Assembly (NCBI GenBank): GCA_010015675.1
Contig: ML976997.1
Coordinates: 684,772-711,521 of the forward strand
From: Byssothecium circinans
Taxonomy: Eukaryota > Ascomycota > Dothideomycetes > Pleosporales > Massarinaceae
Length of the DNA stretch: 26,750 nucleotides
Direction: 5' to 3'
In this document: positions 9,813 to 19,787 of the stretch, in pieces
Layout of the letters: the number at the start of each line of letters is the position of its first letter
How positions within the stretch are numbered: position 1 is the stretch's first letter
Translations under genes and position numbers: made by a program
Notes under the pieces: generated by a model
Told to the model about the DNA's origin: nothing
What the model saw: only the letters and a program-made list of their open reading frames with translations
The model's database searches: none

Positions 9813-9833
9813 CCTTTATATACTACCATGGTA
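9813..9833 (-). promoter_or_regulatory. TATA box with abutting TACCATGGTA palindrome, copy 2
   Basis: Read on the minus strand, the palindrome TACCATGGTA (9833-9824) is followed after one base by TATATAAAGG (9822-9813), about 140 bp upstream of the ATG at 9674. A palindrome touching a consensus TATA box is the best positional evidence in the window that it acts at promoters. Confidence 0.6.
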
Positions 9834-10616
9834 TCGTTCTTCCATCAGCATTCTGTACAGTTGTCTGCTCACGCTCACAGATGTCTCGGCTTAGACCTAT
9901 CCGTAGAAGACATCCAACGTCCAAAATAACCACAATAAGCATCTCCAGCCTTAAATCCTTCGCACTGCCTACCGCATTTCTTGGCGTTTCATATTTCCTG
10001 ACCTCTGGTTCGTACAATGTTTCTCTTTGGGTAAAGAGTCATAGCACGTCCTATTAGCTAATCGCGGGTAGCTGAAAGTGCTGACGTTGTTCAGAGACAA
10101 GTTGCGCGTGGCCAATTGGAGGCGTGGTCTCACTCAGCCTCTTTGCATAGTTCGGCTTGGCGGTCAGCATTACTAACATGTGCTTTATTTGGAGATCTAG
10201 AAGAAAAATAATTGTAAATAGTTAATAGAAGATTAGTAATTTGAATGTTTATTTACCATGGTATGGTTGCGGGAGATCCTTCGAGTGGTGTTAAGTAGGT
10301 CACTTCAGTGCACACTCAAAATCGAGGGCGCTTGGTTGATGCGACTCATCGATCATCAGGAGTGGGAATTCTCGTCACTTTAGAGAAGAGATCCAGAAAT
10401 AGGAAGTTGACTCATGTGTTCGGCTTACCAGGCGCATTCCAACCTTTGACGCGGGATTGGCTCACAAGAGACTTACATATTCAAATCGCAACATGCTTTA
10501 GCGCGGGGCAAGTGGGTTGATGCTGGTGGGTAATATGCGCAGCATGCTCTAGTTCCTCGCGGTTGGGTCTAAGCCAAAAGCCCGTAGTGGTTGTGAGACA
10601 GAGGGGATGCCATTTC
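9834..10616. other. Intergenic, AT-rich in part
   Basis: No gene supported. 10198-10255 is AT-rich (AAGAAAAATAATTG and following) and ends in the third copy of the palindrome TACCATGGTA (10254-10263), which lies about 580 bp upstream of the duplicated-domain gene. The right part is the 3' side of the glycosyltransferase gene. Confidence 0.5.
10254..10263. promoter_or_regulatory. TACCATGGTA palindrome, copy 3
   Basis: A perfect 10-bp palindrome in the same intergenic interval as copy 2, about 580 bp upstream of the start at 9674. It is the copy least obviously tied to a core promoter; it could be a distal site for the same gene. Confidence 0.4.
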
Positions 10617-12257
10617 TTACACTTCATCTCCCCCAATCTCTGGCTTCACAGTTCCTGGAACTTGCGTCGGAGGGATCTCTGGACCTGATAACTTGCGACC
10701 TGACCACTCCGTATCTCCCAGAGTACAGAACGTGTACACTTTCAAGACAGAGTGATAGTACACAAATACCAGATACGCCGGGATCGGGAAGAAGTACAGG
10801 AAGAAGTCCGACGGATGTTTCCAAAACCAAGGCGCAGTTTTGACTAACTTTGTCGCGTAGATGAAGCCGACAAAGTTCCCCATCAACGTACCAGGATGTG
10901 AGCTCGTCTGGTATAGATTTGTTCGAGTCAGCACAAAAACCATCAAGGGGTCCCAAATTAGCGCTGCGTTCCACATCCAAGGGAAGTAAGTCGTCCACAC
11001 TGTCACTGGCCACTTCCACCAGATTGTCCGGTCGATGAAGAGAGCCACGGTGTTCTGGCGGAAAGTAGTGCGGCTCCAGCGCTGACACTGCTGTGTAAAC
11101 TTTGGCCACTTACCTAGTACGGTTGTGATCATCGCTTCGTCTGAGTACTGAATCTTGATATCCCATCCACGATTGAGAACCCAGCGTGTGATAAAATTGT
11201 CATCGTCAGCGGCCAGGGGACCGTAAGTAAGGTTTATGAAAGGGATGGTGATATACTCAGCTAAGAATTCCCGTTCGAACTCAACGTCCCTGACGATGGA
11301 GGCGCGAATGAGTGAAGTGCGACCAGAAACGCAGAATACTCCACCATCCGCTGCATTCGACGAACGGATCTCGAAGTTGTGTCGAATGAGATATAATCCG
11401 CCCATCGCGTTCCAGAATCCGGTCCAATAGTTATTCCACATGTTGGCAATCCAAGATTTGGTCGGATCGCTAACGCGCGGGACGTGCTTCACCCATTTCT
11501 TGGTCCCAACTAACGCGACTTTTTCATCCTCAAAGGCTGGGAGAGTGGCAGAGATGAAGGTTGGTGTCCAGATTGCCGTATCATCGGCCATGATGATGAT
11601 CTCCGTGTCGACATTGTTGAAGCCATTCACTGTTTGTTGGCGTTTGTTGGACACGCCAGTGTTGGTCACAACGATATCGGTCGTTGTCGTGATGCCACCC
11701 AACTTGTGTTCGATTTGGTACGCAGAATTCCCAACTTGCAGTGCATTCAGAATACTCGGAAGCTTCCTTTCGACTGCGAGTTTTGCTTTCTCAGTATTGG
11801 TGGAGAATACGAGTCGCGTTGGGCGGTTGATGAGGATGCTGCTCACAGCCTCCGCAAACGCAGTATTCTCGTCAGGGCCAACGGTGGCCACGATGACAGT
11901 GCAGTTGGCTCCAGTGAGCTTGAAAGCTGGCGACGGTAGAGTGATTCTGTAGCGGAACCAGAATATCATACCCAACGCTGTCTTGTTGTATCGCAACGTG
12001 AGAAGCGTAATGAACCAGATGAGTGTTGGGTCCATAGAGTATTCGGACGCTCGGATAGCGACAAAGCTCAGCAGTGCTGGCCACATGTGTACGAATAGTC
12101 GAAGATATGCCAACCATGGTGACGGGGATTTGGGCGCGCCTTGGGATTCGTAGATCAGGTATGAAATCCAAGCGAGTAGCAGCCAACCGAGTAAAGCTGC
12201 CGCAATATCGGGGATAGTGTTGCAAAACTCGGCCATGCTTGAAGCTGACTGGGTCAT
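10617..12257 (-). CDS. Membrane family-2 glycosyltransferase, Cps1/hyaluronan-synthase-like
   Basis: A 546-residue intronless processive-type glycosyltransferase. Membrane segments are visible near 17-36, 52-70 and 76-100, with a C-terminal cluster at about 428-446, 458-470 and 485-505. The catalytic part between them has VIVATVGPDE (about 121-130, donor nucleotide region), MADDTAIW (D225/D226, the DxD-like pair), LAADDDNFITRW (351-353, acceptor-side acids) and QCQRW (Q390, R393, W394), the QxxRW signature of processive GT2 enzymes such as chitin, cellulose and hyaluronan synthases. Length and layout match the fungal Cps1-like polysaccharide synthases (Cps1 of Cryptococcus is the named member). 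It likely polymerises a sugar nucleotide into a surface polysaccharide at the plasma membrane; the product cannot be read from sequence. The ATG at 12257 is the first in frame and leads into the first membrane helix. An internal GTAAGT at about 11112 is not an intron, because the frame is conserved across it. Confidence 0.93.
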   Translation of the reverse strand: MTQSASSMAEFCNTIPDIAAALLGWLLLAWISYLIYESQGAPKSPSPWLAYLRLFVHMWPALLSFVAIRASEYSMDPTLIWFITLLTLRYNKTALGMIFWFRYRITLPSPAFKLTGANCTVIVATVGPDENTAFAEAVSSILINRPTRLVFSTNTEKAKLAVERKLPSILNALQVGNSAYQIEHKLGGITTTTDIVVTNTGVSNKRQQTVNGFNNVDTEIIIMADDTAIWTPTFISATLPAFEDEKVALVGTKKWVKHVPRVSDPTKSWIANMWNNYWTGFWNAMGGLYLIRHNFEIRSSNAADGGVFCVSGRTSLIRASIVRDVEFEREFLAEYITIPFINLTYGPLAADDDNFITRWVLNRGWDIKIQYSDEAMITTVLGKWPKFTQQCQRWSRTTFRQNTVALFIDRTIWWKWPVTVWTTYFPWMWNAALIWDPLMVFVLTRTNLYQTSSHPGTLMGNFVGFIYATKLVKTAPWFWKHPSDFFLYFFPIPAYLVFVYYHSVLKVYTFCTLGDTEWSGRKLSGPEIPPTQVPGTVKPEIGGDEV

Positions 12258-12409
12258 ACGATTTTGGATTATGGAGTGGTAGTGTTGTCAAGTGGTGCTG
12301 GTTAAAGGCTGGCGATGAACGATGGCGTAGGAGGGAGTATAATCTCTGGTGGAGTCCAGGGATTGTGTAGGTTGTTGAAGTGTCGCAAAGTTGTATGTTA
12401 TGGATGCGC

Positions 12410-12415
12410 TTTATA
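12410..12415 (-). promoter_or_regulatory. TATA box of the glycosyltransferase gene
   Basis: On the minus strand GGCTATAAAG gives a TATAAA at 12415-12410, about 155 bp upstream of the ATG at 12257. It is well placed for a fungal core promoter with a leader of roughly 100 nt. No copy of the window's palindrome is near it. Confidence 0.5.
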
Positions 12416-12780
12416 GCCAGTAGTTGGAGAATACATGTGTCTCAACGATGAGAAGTACGTGTATCTTAACAATGAGAGTTATTTGATCGCAGGAATATTC
12501 ACTCGCATGGTGACTACATTGTGCAGTCTGGTTGAAGACTATAGATCTGATACCGTTGTCGAGCCTGTTGGCATCATGGAGCCTTCTCATGAACATACTG
12601 ATAGTGAAGCACAAACTTACAAGTTACAATTTGATTGCTATCAACATTTTAGAGTAATTTATTGACTTTTCATTTACCCCCCACGGGTAAGACGGTGGGC
12701 AAGGTTCACAACGTTTGCGAAATGTGAATCACTGACATATTCTATCCAAATTTAAGCGGTGGTGTTGGCAAACCCTTCAC

Positions 12781-12942
12781 ACGACCCGTACTCCTGAACA
12801 CCCTACCAACATTGCACAATGACAACACCAAATTCACCCTTTCCTAACAGTATACTTCGAACAACACGTGCTCCTGAACAACCAGCCAGCATTGCACAAT
12901 GTATGATACCAAATTTCACGCCTTCCTAAGAGTGTATCTCCG
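12781..12942. repeat. Two tandem copies of an ~80-bp unit overlapping a gene's 3' end
   Basis: 12781-12860 and 12861-12942 are imperfect tandem copies. Shared blocks include CTCCTGAACA, CA-CATTGCACAATG, ACACCAAATT/ATACCAAATT and CCTAA-AGT. The second copy covers the last codons and stop (12916-12918) of the ELRNLIY gene, so the first copy is a duplicated, drifted version of that 3' end plus flank. Confidence 0.75.
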
Positions 12943-13764
12943 CCTGCTTCCCTCTCTTTGATCCGGACCCTTCATTCTCTGTAATGAAAGCAGCGTTCCC
13001 TGTCCAACCATTACACCACCTATCCTAGTAAGAGCAGTTCGCATCAACCTATCGAGATCCATGGTCTCCAAAGTTGTTCCCAACACGCCCAACACGTCAA
13101 CGACCAGTGTATCGACGTGTATGCCCATGTCCCCGAAACGTAAGAGATCCACGTGGAGGTTTCTCCCGTAGCTGAATTCCCCTTCTCGTAATGCGATGAT
13201 TATGCCCATCGATCGATGCATACCGTTGTCGTCCACCAGCCCACGCTCAAATTTGCGAAAGAAAGCGGGACTGCTCATACGAGGAAACTCGGGGCGAATA
13301 TCGGTTCTGGACCATTGATTCTGAAGTCCTGGCATAACATGCTTGATACGGGTGAACGCGTTGGCGAATGCGATATTCCTTATCGTGTAAAAAGTGTTAC
13401 CGAAGAAGAACTTGGGCGCTAAGTGACTTCCAACTGTCTCTACCCACCAATTATATCGGTGCAGTCTGAACTGAGCCATGGCCTCGAAATAGAACTGCTT
13501 ATTGCGGAGCGAGAAAAGCCAACGCGGCATTCCAGCAATCGGAACTCATTGGGGGTTGCCACGGTAGGACAGCCACATCTTCGTGTACTTTGCGTCTGTC
13601 CATAGGAATATGCTGAAGGGAGGCGACATCTTCCATAGCTCGTGGTAGATTAGGTTGCGAAGTTCCTGTGGTAGTTGTTCCAAGACCCCGAGGGTAGCCA
13701 TCAGTTTCGCGACTTGCTGAGGCTCTCGTAAAGGATTCATATCCATATTGAAAGGGGAAGCCAT
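12916..13764 (-). pseudogene. ELRNLIY-type fungal protein gene with a single in-frame TGA
   Basis: Two adjacent open frames are in the same frame, separated by one TGA at 13546-13548. The first part (13764-13549) codes 72 residues beginning MASPFNMDMN and containing LPQELRNLIYHELW (31-44), the hallmark of a large family of fungal proteins with an F-box/2EXR-like N-terminus and no proven biochemical role. The second part (13545-12919) codes 209 residues; its start (GMPRWLFSLRNKQFYFEAM) matches the segment that normally follows in this family. Total is 281 sense codons, a usual length. A spliced-out stop is possible only with a poor donor (GTGGCA at about 13558), and that intron would remove conserved residues, so nonsense mutation (for example TGG to TGA), read-through or sequencing error are the better options. 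The TGA is followed by GTT, not the CTA context known to favour read-through. The 3' end lies inside an ~80-bp tandem duplication. Confidence 0.65.
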
Positions 13765-13795
13765 GAAGGAAGAAGGACGATGGGCGAGAGGCTCG

Positions 13796-13861
13796 AATTT
13801 ATACGGTGCGACCTTAACTAAGCGAGCATGTGAAAATCACAGGCCTACCTACCATGGTAGG
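13796..13861 (-). promoter_or_regulatory. TATA box and TACCATGGTA palindrome, copy 4, upstream of the ELRNLIY gene
   Basis: Minus-strand TATAAATT lies at 13803-13796, 32-39 bp upstream of the ATG at 13764. About 45 bp further up is the longest version of the palindrome, CCTACCATGGTAGG (13848-13861, 14 bp perfect). The palindrome lies within about 77 bp that are missing from a second copy of this flank at 14237-14337. Confidence 0.5.
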
Positions 13862-14337
13862 CAGAGAATTCAACCCGTGTGAAGCTAGATATTAGTAATA
13901 ACCGCTACAAACTTGGCCCTCATGGCCCTCCATCCATCTCGCGATGGCCGCAACTCCTGAGGCTCTCGTAAGAGGTGGGGAGCCAAGTGAGGGCTTGGAC
14001 GGTGAGCCTTTTATGTGCTGTTGGCTCACAAAGAACATGTAAAACTCAGAAGTTTGTTCCACGATAGAAGTGCAGCAACAGTCTACGCAGTTTTTAGCAT
14101 TTGCGGCTGATTGCGATTGATCACTTACGATTTCACAAACATTTTATTCATAACGCAGGAAGATAATGGCGGTAAGTGATCTATAAATCAGGTATGCGAG
14201 GGTGTGGATAAACAAGGAAGATAGGTCAGAGAAGCAAATTTATACGTAGTGTGCGACCTTGACTAATTATAACCACTACAAACTTAGCCCTCGTGGCCCT
14301 CTATCTGTGATTTTCAACTCGCGATGGCCACAACTCC
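13796..14337. repeat. Duplicated promoter-flank segment, two diverged copies
   Basis: Copy A is 13796-13820 plus 13898-13957; copy B is 14237-14265 plus 14269-14337. Shared blocks include AATTTATACG, GTGCGACCTT, CTACAAACTT, GCCCTC-TGGCCCTC and CTCGCGATGGCC-CAACTCC. Between the two blocks copy A carries 77 bp (13821-13897) where copy B has only 3. A 15-bp sequence CTGAGGCTCTCGTAA also occurs twice (13717-13731 inside the gene and 13957-13971). No second coding copy remains beside copy B. An inverted pair GATCACTTAC / GTAAGTGATC (14119-14128 and 14172-14181) lies between the copies. Confidence 0.7.
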
Positions 14338-14554
14338 AGGCCTTACTTGGGATACTGACTGCTCTCCTTCTTGCAATTTTAATTGGAACCACTGGACAAT
14401 GTAGAGTAATTATCCTCGCGAGGGCGATTATTTTTTGTGCTATCCTGGCGCTTGCGACACCTACGAAATCAATATGTAGCAAGCAGCGAATAGGGCCGAG
14501 TCTAGATGATACTGGACGAGGCAATTTATAATATCTACTATCATTACGACGGCT

Positions 14555-16277
14555 TTACCTGACCAAGCTGTTAATGTGCGCAACTCCTTTAATGCGATCA
14601 TCGTCAGGCTCGACGTAACTCTCATCCGCACGAAACACGAAGTTTGAAACATTTTTGCCGTACTGCGGCCACGATACGATTCCAGAAACTGCCTCACCCG
14701 TCAGTAAAACTTCTCTCAACATGACGACTGAGCTGATCCAGAAAACTTACCTCCATGCCCATTCGGATCCAACCCCCAGGCAAAGCTCACCCACATCCTC
14801 ATCACCAGCTTCGATAGCGCCAAATTCTCCGTGCTATTCCCCAATGGCGTAATCGTCTGCTGCGTATTCCCAAACACAAACGGTATCTCCGAGAAGTGGT
14901 TCACTCCGATCGTCGCAGGTGTATTATTAAACTTCGGCGCATCCCACCGATACACATAAACACCCTCCACTTCCTTAGCCATACTCTCCGCCAACAACCG
15001 CCGCGGCGCAAACATCGTCAAATCCGTCGCTATACTAGTGTATCTCTTATACTGCGCGCCATACTGCGGCCACGTCCTATTCCCCCAACCATACGGAGCA
15101 CCAAGCGCCGGATCATTCGGATACAATTCCAGCAATCTTTCCGCTACGGTGGTGTTGAGATTCCAGCGTTTCGAGTGCGTGAGCTGCTCAATGGCATCAG
15201 CGTCCGTGTTGACGCCATTCACGCCAAATCCCTCGTCAGTGTTTGTACCGAGAATTATGGGGATCTTAGCAAAAGCGCCCGTGGTCAGGGATGTTTGCCC
15301 GTACGTGGTGATGAAAGAACCGTCGATGGTGTGGAACCATTCCAGACCTTGGTTTCCGTAAGGCGCGATTGTTTCATAGGGAACGTTGCGGAGACACTGC
15401 AATGAATCCTCTGCATCCGCGCATCCCACCGAAGCGGTGAGATTGTTATACATCGCTTGATACCAATCTGTCCCATTGAGTGGCGGACCAACCGCACCAC
15501 CGCTTTCCAGGATCGCTGCGCGGAAAAGTCCTTGGTTGTCACCGCCGTAGGCGTTGATGTGGTCGCCGACGGAGTACGCGCCTGCGCTTTCGCCCCAGGT
15601 GGTTACTTTAGAGGGATCACCTCCGAAGGAAGAGATGTGGCGGGATACCCATTGCATGGCCAGACGTTGGTCGAGGAGGCCAAGGTTCTGGGTACCGTTG
15701 GCGGCGACTTCGCGGCTGTTGAGGAAGCCGAAGGCGGCCATACGGTAGTTTATTGAGATACCGATTATGGGTTTGTTGATGAGGGCGGATTGTTGGACGA
15801 TGTAGCTCATGTTGTACCTGAAAGTCTTGTAAGTCACTGGTTATTAATGTATGGGATGAAGTGTTGGAAATACCGCGGGTCACTGGTGGCGCCTTGTTGC
15901 CATCCTCCGCCATAGATCCAAAGCAACACTGGCAGTTTGGTTTCATTCGTCCTAGGCTTTACAATGTTCAAATGTAGACAATCTTCTCCCAGCTTTGTCC
16001 ATCCACCAGCGACGAGCGTGTTGGTATCGGATCCATATCCTGTGCAATCGACTCCGTATTGAGCTACCGTGAAGTTCGTCCCAGGCGCATCTTCGGCTAG
16101 TGTGGCGGGAGAGAAGCGCACTGGTTTTGGTGCATACTTGATACCGAGGTAGACATCTTGATTGAATTCTGGAAGGTGGCGACCGTGGAATGTGCCAGCT
16201 TTGGAGTGTATTACTGGAGATGCGGCCATTGTCGTGGAGGTGCAGAACCAGAAGGGGAAGGATTTCGAAAACAGCAT
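14555..16277 (-). CDS. Type-B carboxylesterase/lipase, three exons
   Basis: Exons 16277-15874, 15817-14751 and 14688-14555 give 534 residues. The introns are 56 bp (15873-15818, GTATTT...TTTCAG) and 62 bp (14750-14689, GTAAGT...GGCAG). Exon 3 is identified by frame and family: it supplies a usual C-terminus (SWPQYGKNVSNFVF...) that the unspliced frame lacks. Motifs of the alpha/beta-hydrolase type-B carboxylesterases: oxyanion-hole IYGGGW (121-126), nucleophile GESAGA (Ser212), acid in TNTDEG (Glu330) and His442 in NHFSEIPFVFG. An early Cys pair (C80-type and EDCLHLN C100) is also present. The N-terminus (MLFSKSFPFWFCTSTTMAASPV) is weakly hydrophobic; a start at Met17 would remove it, so secretion is uncertain. 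It hydrolyses carboxylic esters; the natural substrate is unknown. Confidence 0.93.
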
Positions 16278-18549
16278 CGTGGCGACCCAACGGAAACTCC
16301 TTTCTCACACTTCAAGGGGAAAGCCACGAAACATGAAGTCTTTATTTCTACTGTGGCAACATCAATGTCGACGTAGTCGTTGGAATTGTCCAAGGGTGAA
16401 AGTCCACCAATAGGAACGAGCCTCGTTGAGTGTAGCATTCACTGCCCGACATTACGTTCAGGCTGCATCTCAAGAAAGAGACAGTGTGGGTTCGTCTCAC
16501 AGGCCCAATAAGTTCGTCTCATCTTGTAAAGTTTCAGTCTCAAGCACCTAATATTTTGGATGGAAAGCGGTGCGACATTGCGAAAATCCATTTAGCCGCG
16601 GAAAATGAGCATGGCCGTGGGCCGGTAGCGTTTGTATTCATTCGCACGCGCTACCCCGCGATTTAATGTGCCGGTAGATCTGGGGTTCTTTCAGCTGCGT
16701 CGCCATCCATTGCTGCATTTCAATGACTAACTGGAGTATGTACTCTGCCTGCAGAATGCAGGCAACAGAGATCACGTGCAGCTGCGGCCTCCAGCTGGAT
16801 GGTCTCCCGTGGTCGTTCCACCACCTTTGATCTATCCGACGGCCGTCTCATCGTAAATGGGTCGGTACCAGCGCACTTTACCATCTACAGCACTGATACT
16901 GCGCCATTCCAGGCATCACCCATCACGTGCTCTCATCTGCCTAAACCCCAATCCCCGAACCTTCGCCGACCCAGCATATATAAACCTCCCTCTCCTCCTC
17001 CATCCTCGCCTTTTCTTCCCTATCTTCTCTTTGCCAATATGGCTTTGATCGGATGTAGTATCTGTTCTTGCACAGGGTAACACCTGAGCAGGTGGACCAC
17101 GAGTGCCACTGTCAAACGTTACTTTATTTTTGCACCTCGATCTGCCGGGCCTGAAGACTGTGTTGAAGGGCTAGCGGGATCATAGTGTTGCTCATATTAC
17201 ACTTCCTTGGGCGAACGCGAACCTACCTTATTCTTTTACCTAATCTTTTTCGTTGACGATGCTGGCGATGTTGGCGCGTTGAAGGAGGAGAACGAGCATG
17301 GAGAAAAATTCGAATATTCCAATTTGACGATTGAAAGGAAAATCATGAAAAAAAGATCCGGCACCGTTTGCTGCCACAGTTTGGTCCCTAACATGGGGAG
17401 CCCAACAGACCGAACGTTTGTGTTGCCGAACCAAGCTATGCTACACCGGTAGGGATATCATAAAGTCAGGAGACCGAAAGTTCTAGCAGATTATGCCTGC
17501 AGCCCAGTACCGGCCCCCAGAAATGCAGTGTTCGAACTCTCGGTAAGAGTTCATGCCACAGTCCCACATGCTGGCATCCCTGCAGCTCGCGGACACATTT
17601 CCGTAGGCTGGAATGGGCTGCAACCATTTCGATGCGGTTCAAGCTTTCGGGGCTCGCATGGAAGCGCAGGGCCGAAAGAGATACTTGGTTGGGACCAATT
17701 TATACGTTCTGTTGCTGAGGCGTAACTTTCGCAGGTCTTCGGACGATAGGTATCCGCAAATCTCGGAATGCAGCTCTACCGGAAGTGTGTCCATTGTGCG
17801 AGGTGACGCAGGCGTGGAGAGATGCCAGAAAAAGACGAGAAAGATGCTGGCTAGACGTGTAGTGACTCGGTGAGGTGATGCCAGGTGGTTGTTGTTGTCG
17901 ATGGCATCCTCCAGGACTGGAAGTGGGAAGAGCTCCCCTCACGAGGAAAGGATGTTGGGAAAGTGTCCATTGTGAGCCTCGTCTCCCTCAGGCTGAAGCC
18001 GCATCCAATGTTTTGGGGTGCCTCTTGGTCGCTCCTGGAGGATTGTGATTGTGATGTATACCAACACCAAGGTCGTTACGGAATTCCCAAGCCATGGCTG
18101 CAAAAGAAGAAGAATTGCAAATGGACTCTGGTAATATCATGAAACCTGAAGAGAAGTGAGAGACGTCATAGATGATGTGAGGGTACTAGAGAGAAATCGT
18201 AGGAGAAGCCCGCTAAGCCTAAACGATGTAGGGTGCATTAGTGCGGAAGCAGCCCCGGCGCGATGACTAACTCACAGCCTCGTCCGTGCATGTCCGCCTA
18301 TCACGACACCGCTCGCTCACAACGTCGCGCACTGCCGCCTTCACAGCCCCGAGCTATCTTTAAGACATCCGCAGGTGGCCTAACATGCTGAGCGTCAGTG
18401 GTTGCGAGCTTCTAGGTGGCGGGATGCGGGATATAGGAAATCTCCCGTCGATAACCATAAAGACGAGATGGGACCTTCCCGCTGCAGTTTCGCATTCATC
18501 TCCGTCGAAAAATTAACGCGCATGTTGCATTTCCCTGTTCATCAACAAC
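16278..18549. other. Intergenic with one promoter-like site and a mini-ORF
   Basis: About 2.3 kb without a supported gene. Visible items: a perfect hairpin TGCCTGCA-GAA-TGCAGGCA (16746-16764); two CACGTG E-box sites (16773-16778 and 16924-16929); a strong TATA box and a 13-codon ORF (16977-17080, listed separately); and a widely spaced inverted pair ATCCTCCAGGA (about 17906) / TCCTGGAGGAT (about 18033). Several frames of 60-90 codons at 17207-18142 show no protein-like features. The last 300 bp should contain the promoter of the gene at 18550. Confidence 0.5.
16977..17080 (+). promoter_or_regulatory. Strong TATA box, CT-rich leader and a 13-codon Cys-containing ORF
   Basis: TATATAAA (16977-16984) is followed by about 50 bp of C/T-rich leader and then ATG at 17039, an arrangement typical of highly expressed fungal genes. 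The frame ends after 13 codons (MALIGCSICSCTG, three Cys) at TAA 17078-17080. The last G of the coding part plus TAA forms GTAACA, a possible donor. Splicing to a TAG acceptor near 17175 would give a short hydrophobic extension, but this is speculative. It could be a real micro-peptide or small-protein gene, a non-coding transcript promoter, or a remnant. Confidence 0.3.
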
Positions 18550-19272
18550 ATGCGTTTCTTCATTATTCTTTTCGTGCTCAGTGTTTGTGGTTTGTGTAGC
18601 GCGGCGTGGGACGGCGTGGTGCGGCGCGGTGCGGTTTCACGGCAGAACTATGTGCGAGCCACAACTTCATCTAGCGCGACCTCGAAGTAAGTACTCAACC
18701 ACCACCATCTTGACTGGATGAATGCTGATCCGACTAGCAAACCTGCTCCATCGTCTACTTCGAAATCAACCCCATCAACCCTATCGTCCGCGTCAAAACC
18801 GAATTCACCGCCTACAAAATCACCACAAACTCCCAACCCCTCAAACCCGACTGTGCCACCCCCTAGGACATCTCGATCTTCACCGCCTTCTGCTGTGCCT
18901 ACTGGAGCAAGTAAAGGCCTCACCCGTCAAGCCAACATCGGTCTTGGGCTCGGTGTGCCGCTGGGCATTGCTGCCATCGCAGGCGTTATCGCAGCCTATA
19001 TCATCGGCAAGCGACGAGGACAGAGGCGAAGAGTCGACGATCCGACCGCTGGAGCTAGCAAATACATTAGGGATCCGAGCGACGAACTCAACATCACCCC
19101 GCCCACTCCCGCTGTTGCAGAACTCCCATCAGTGAAGAGCAATGAATGGTCCGGTCCGCGGAGGAATGGTTCGACGTGGTGGAAACCGTTTGCGAGGACA
19201 ATAAGTGCGCAGAAGTACGGTTATTCGGTGCCTCCGGATGCGCCTCAATCGCCTCAAGAAATGCCTGCGTGA
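18550..19272 (+). CDS. Mid2-like single-pass surface protein with Ser/Thr/Pro stalk
   Basis: Exon 1 (18550-18686) and exon 2 (18738-19272), joined over a 51-bp intron (GTAAGT...GACTAG, GCTGAT branch), give 223 residues. Order: signal peptide (MRFFIILFVLSVCGLCSAAW); a short dibasic region (VVRRGAVSR, 24-31); a Ser/Thr/Pro-rich stalk (about 38-105) likely to be heavily O-mannosylated; a membrane helix (about 112-136, after TRQANIGLGLGVPLG); basic KRRGQRRR; and an ~80-residue cytoplasmic tail with VAELPSVKSN and GSTWWKPFARTIS. There is no folded ectodomain. This is the layout of Mid2/Mtl1/WSC-type wall-stress sensors, but I see no specific homology, so the role is inferred from form. The 18550 start is required for the signal peptide; the open frame beginning at 18718 is only exon 2 with intron read-through. 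Confidence 0.82.
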
Positions 19273-19787
19273 CGATACTAGATTCCGTCACACTTTTCTT
19301 TCTCATTCTTTTTGCAACCATTAAAGCGATGCATCGGAATCACGCTGCTTTTACAACGTTCTATACCCATTTCCTTGTTCGTGCGACCAAGACAATTTTT
19401 CGATCCTTATTTTCTTCCGTGTTTATGTCGCTTCGTTCGCTTTTTGCCCGGTGAACTAGTGTTCCTCAGTATGCGTGCAACCGTGGCACCCATGGAAAGA
19501 GTGGTTTCCGCAGTTTCATAATCACCGATCTGACTGTGATCTCTATTCATGGATCAGATCGCCCCCGCTAATGTATCATAATACTCAGCCCCGCTCGAAC
19601 CAGCCACACAGCGCTAGAGACCGTGGTTGCTAGACGCCTGAGCATTCCCCTGACCAACCGAATGGGAAAGGCTTCGAGATTAAAACAACAGTGCTGAATC
19701 CGTCAAACGGGGATCTCGCATGGACCAACGCAACGCATTTTGTGGGCCTTCCCTAGTGCTTTATACAACCTCTGTAGGCCCTATCCA

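Noticed and set aside
11085..11112. GTAAGT...ACAG inside the glycosyltransferase gene as a possible intron
   Set aside because: It would be only about 24 bp, below the usable minimum, and the unspliced frame keeps the spacing to QxxRW.
12781..12942. The ~80-bp repeats as a CRISPR-like or satellite array
   Set aside because: Only two imperfect copies with no spacers, and the second covers the end of a gene, so it is a simple tandem duplication.
13546..13548. TGA as a selenocysteine codon
   Set aside because: Ascomycete fungi lack the selenocysteine system, and the family has no Cys/Sec expected at this position.
17613..18142. Two open frames of 85-86 codons between the carboxylesterase and the Mid2-like gene
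   Set aside because: No protein-like composition, no conserved-looking motifs, no promoter or splice signals; consistent with chance.
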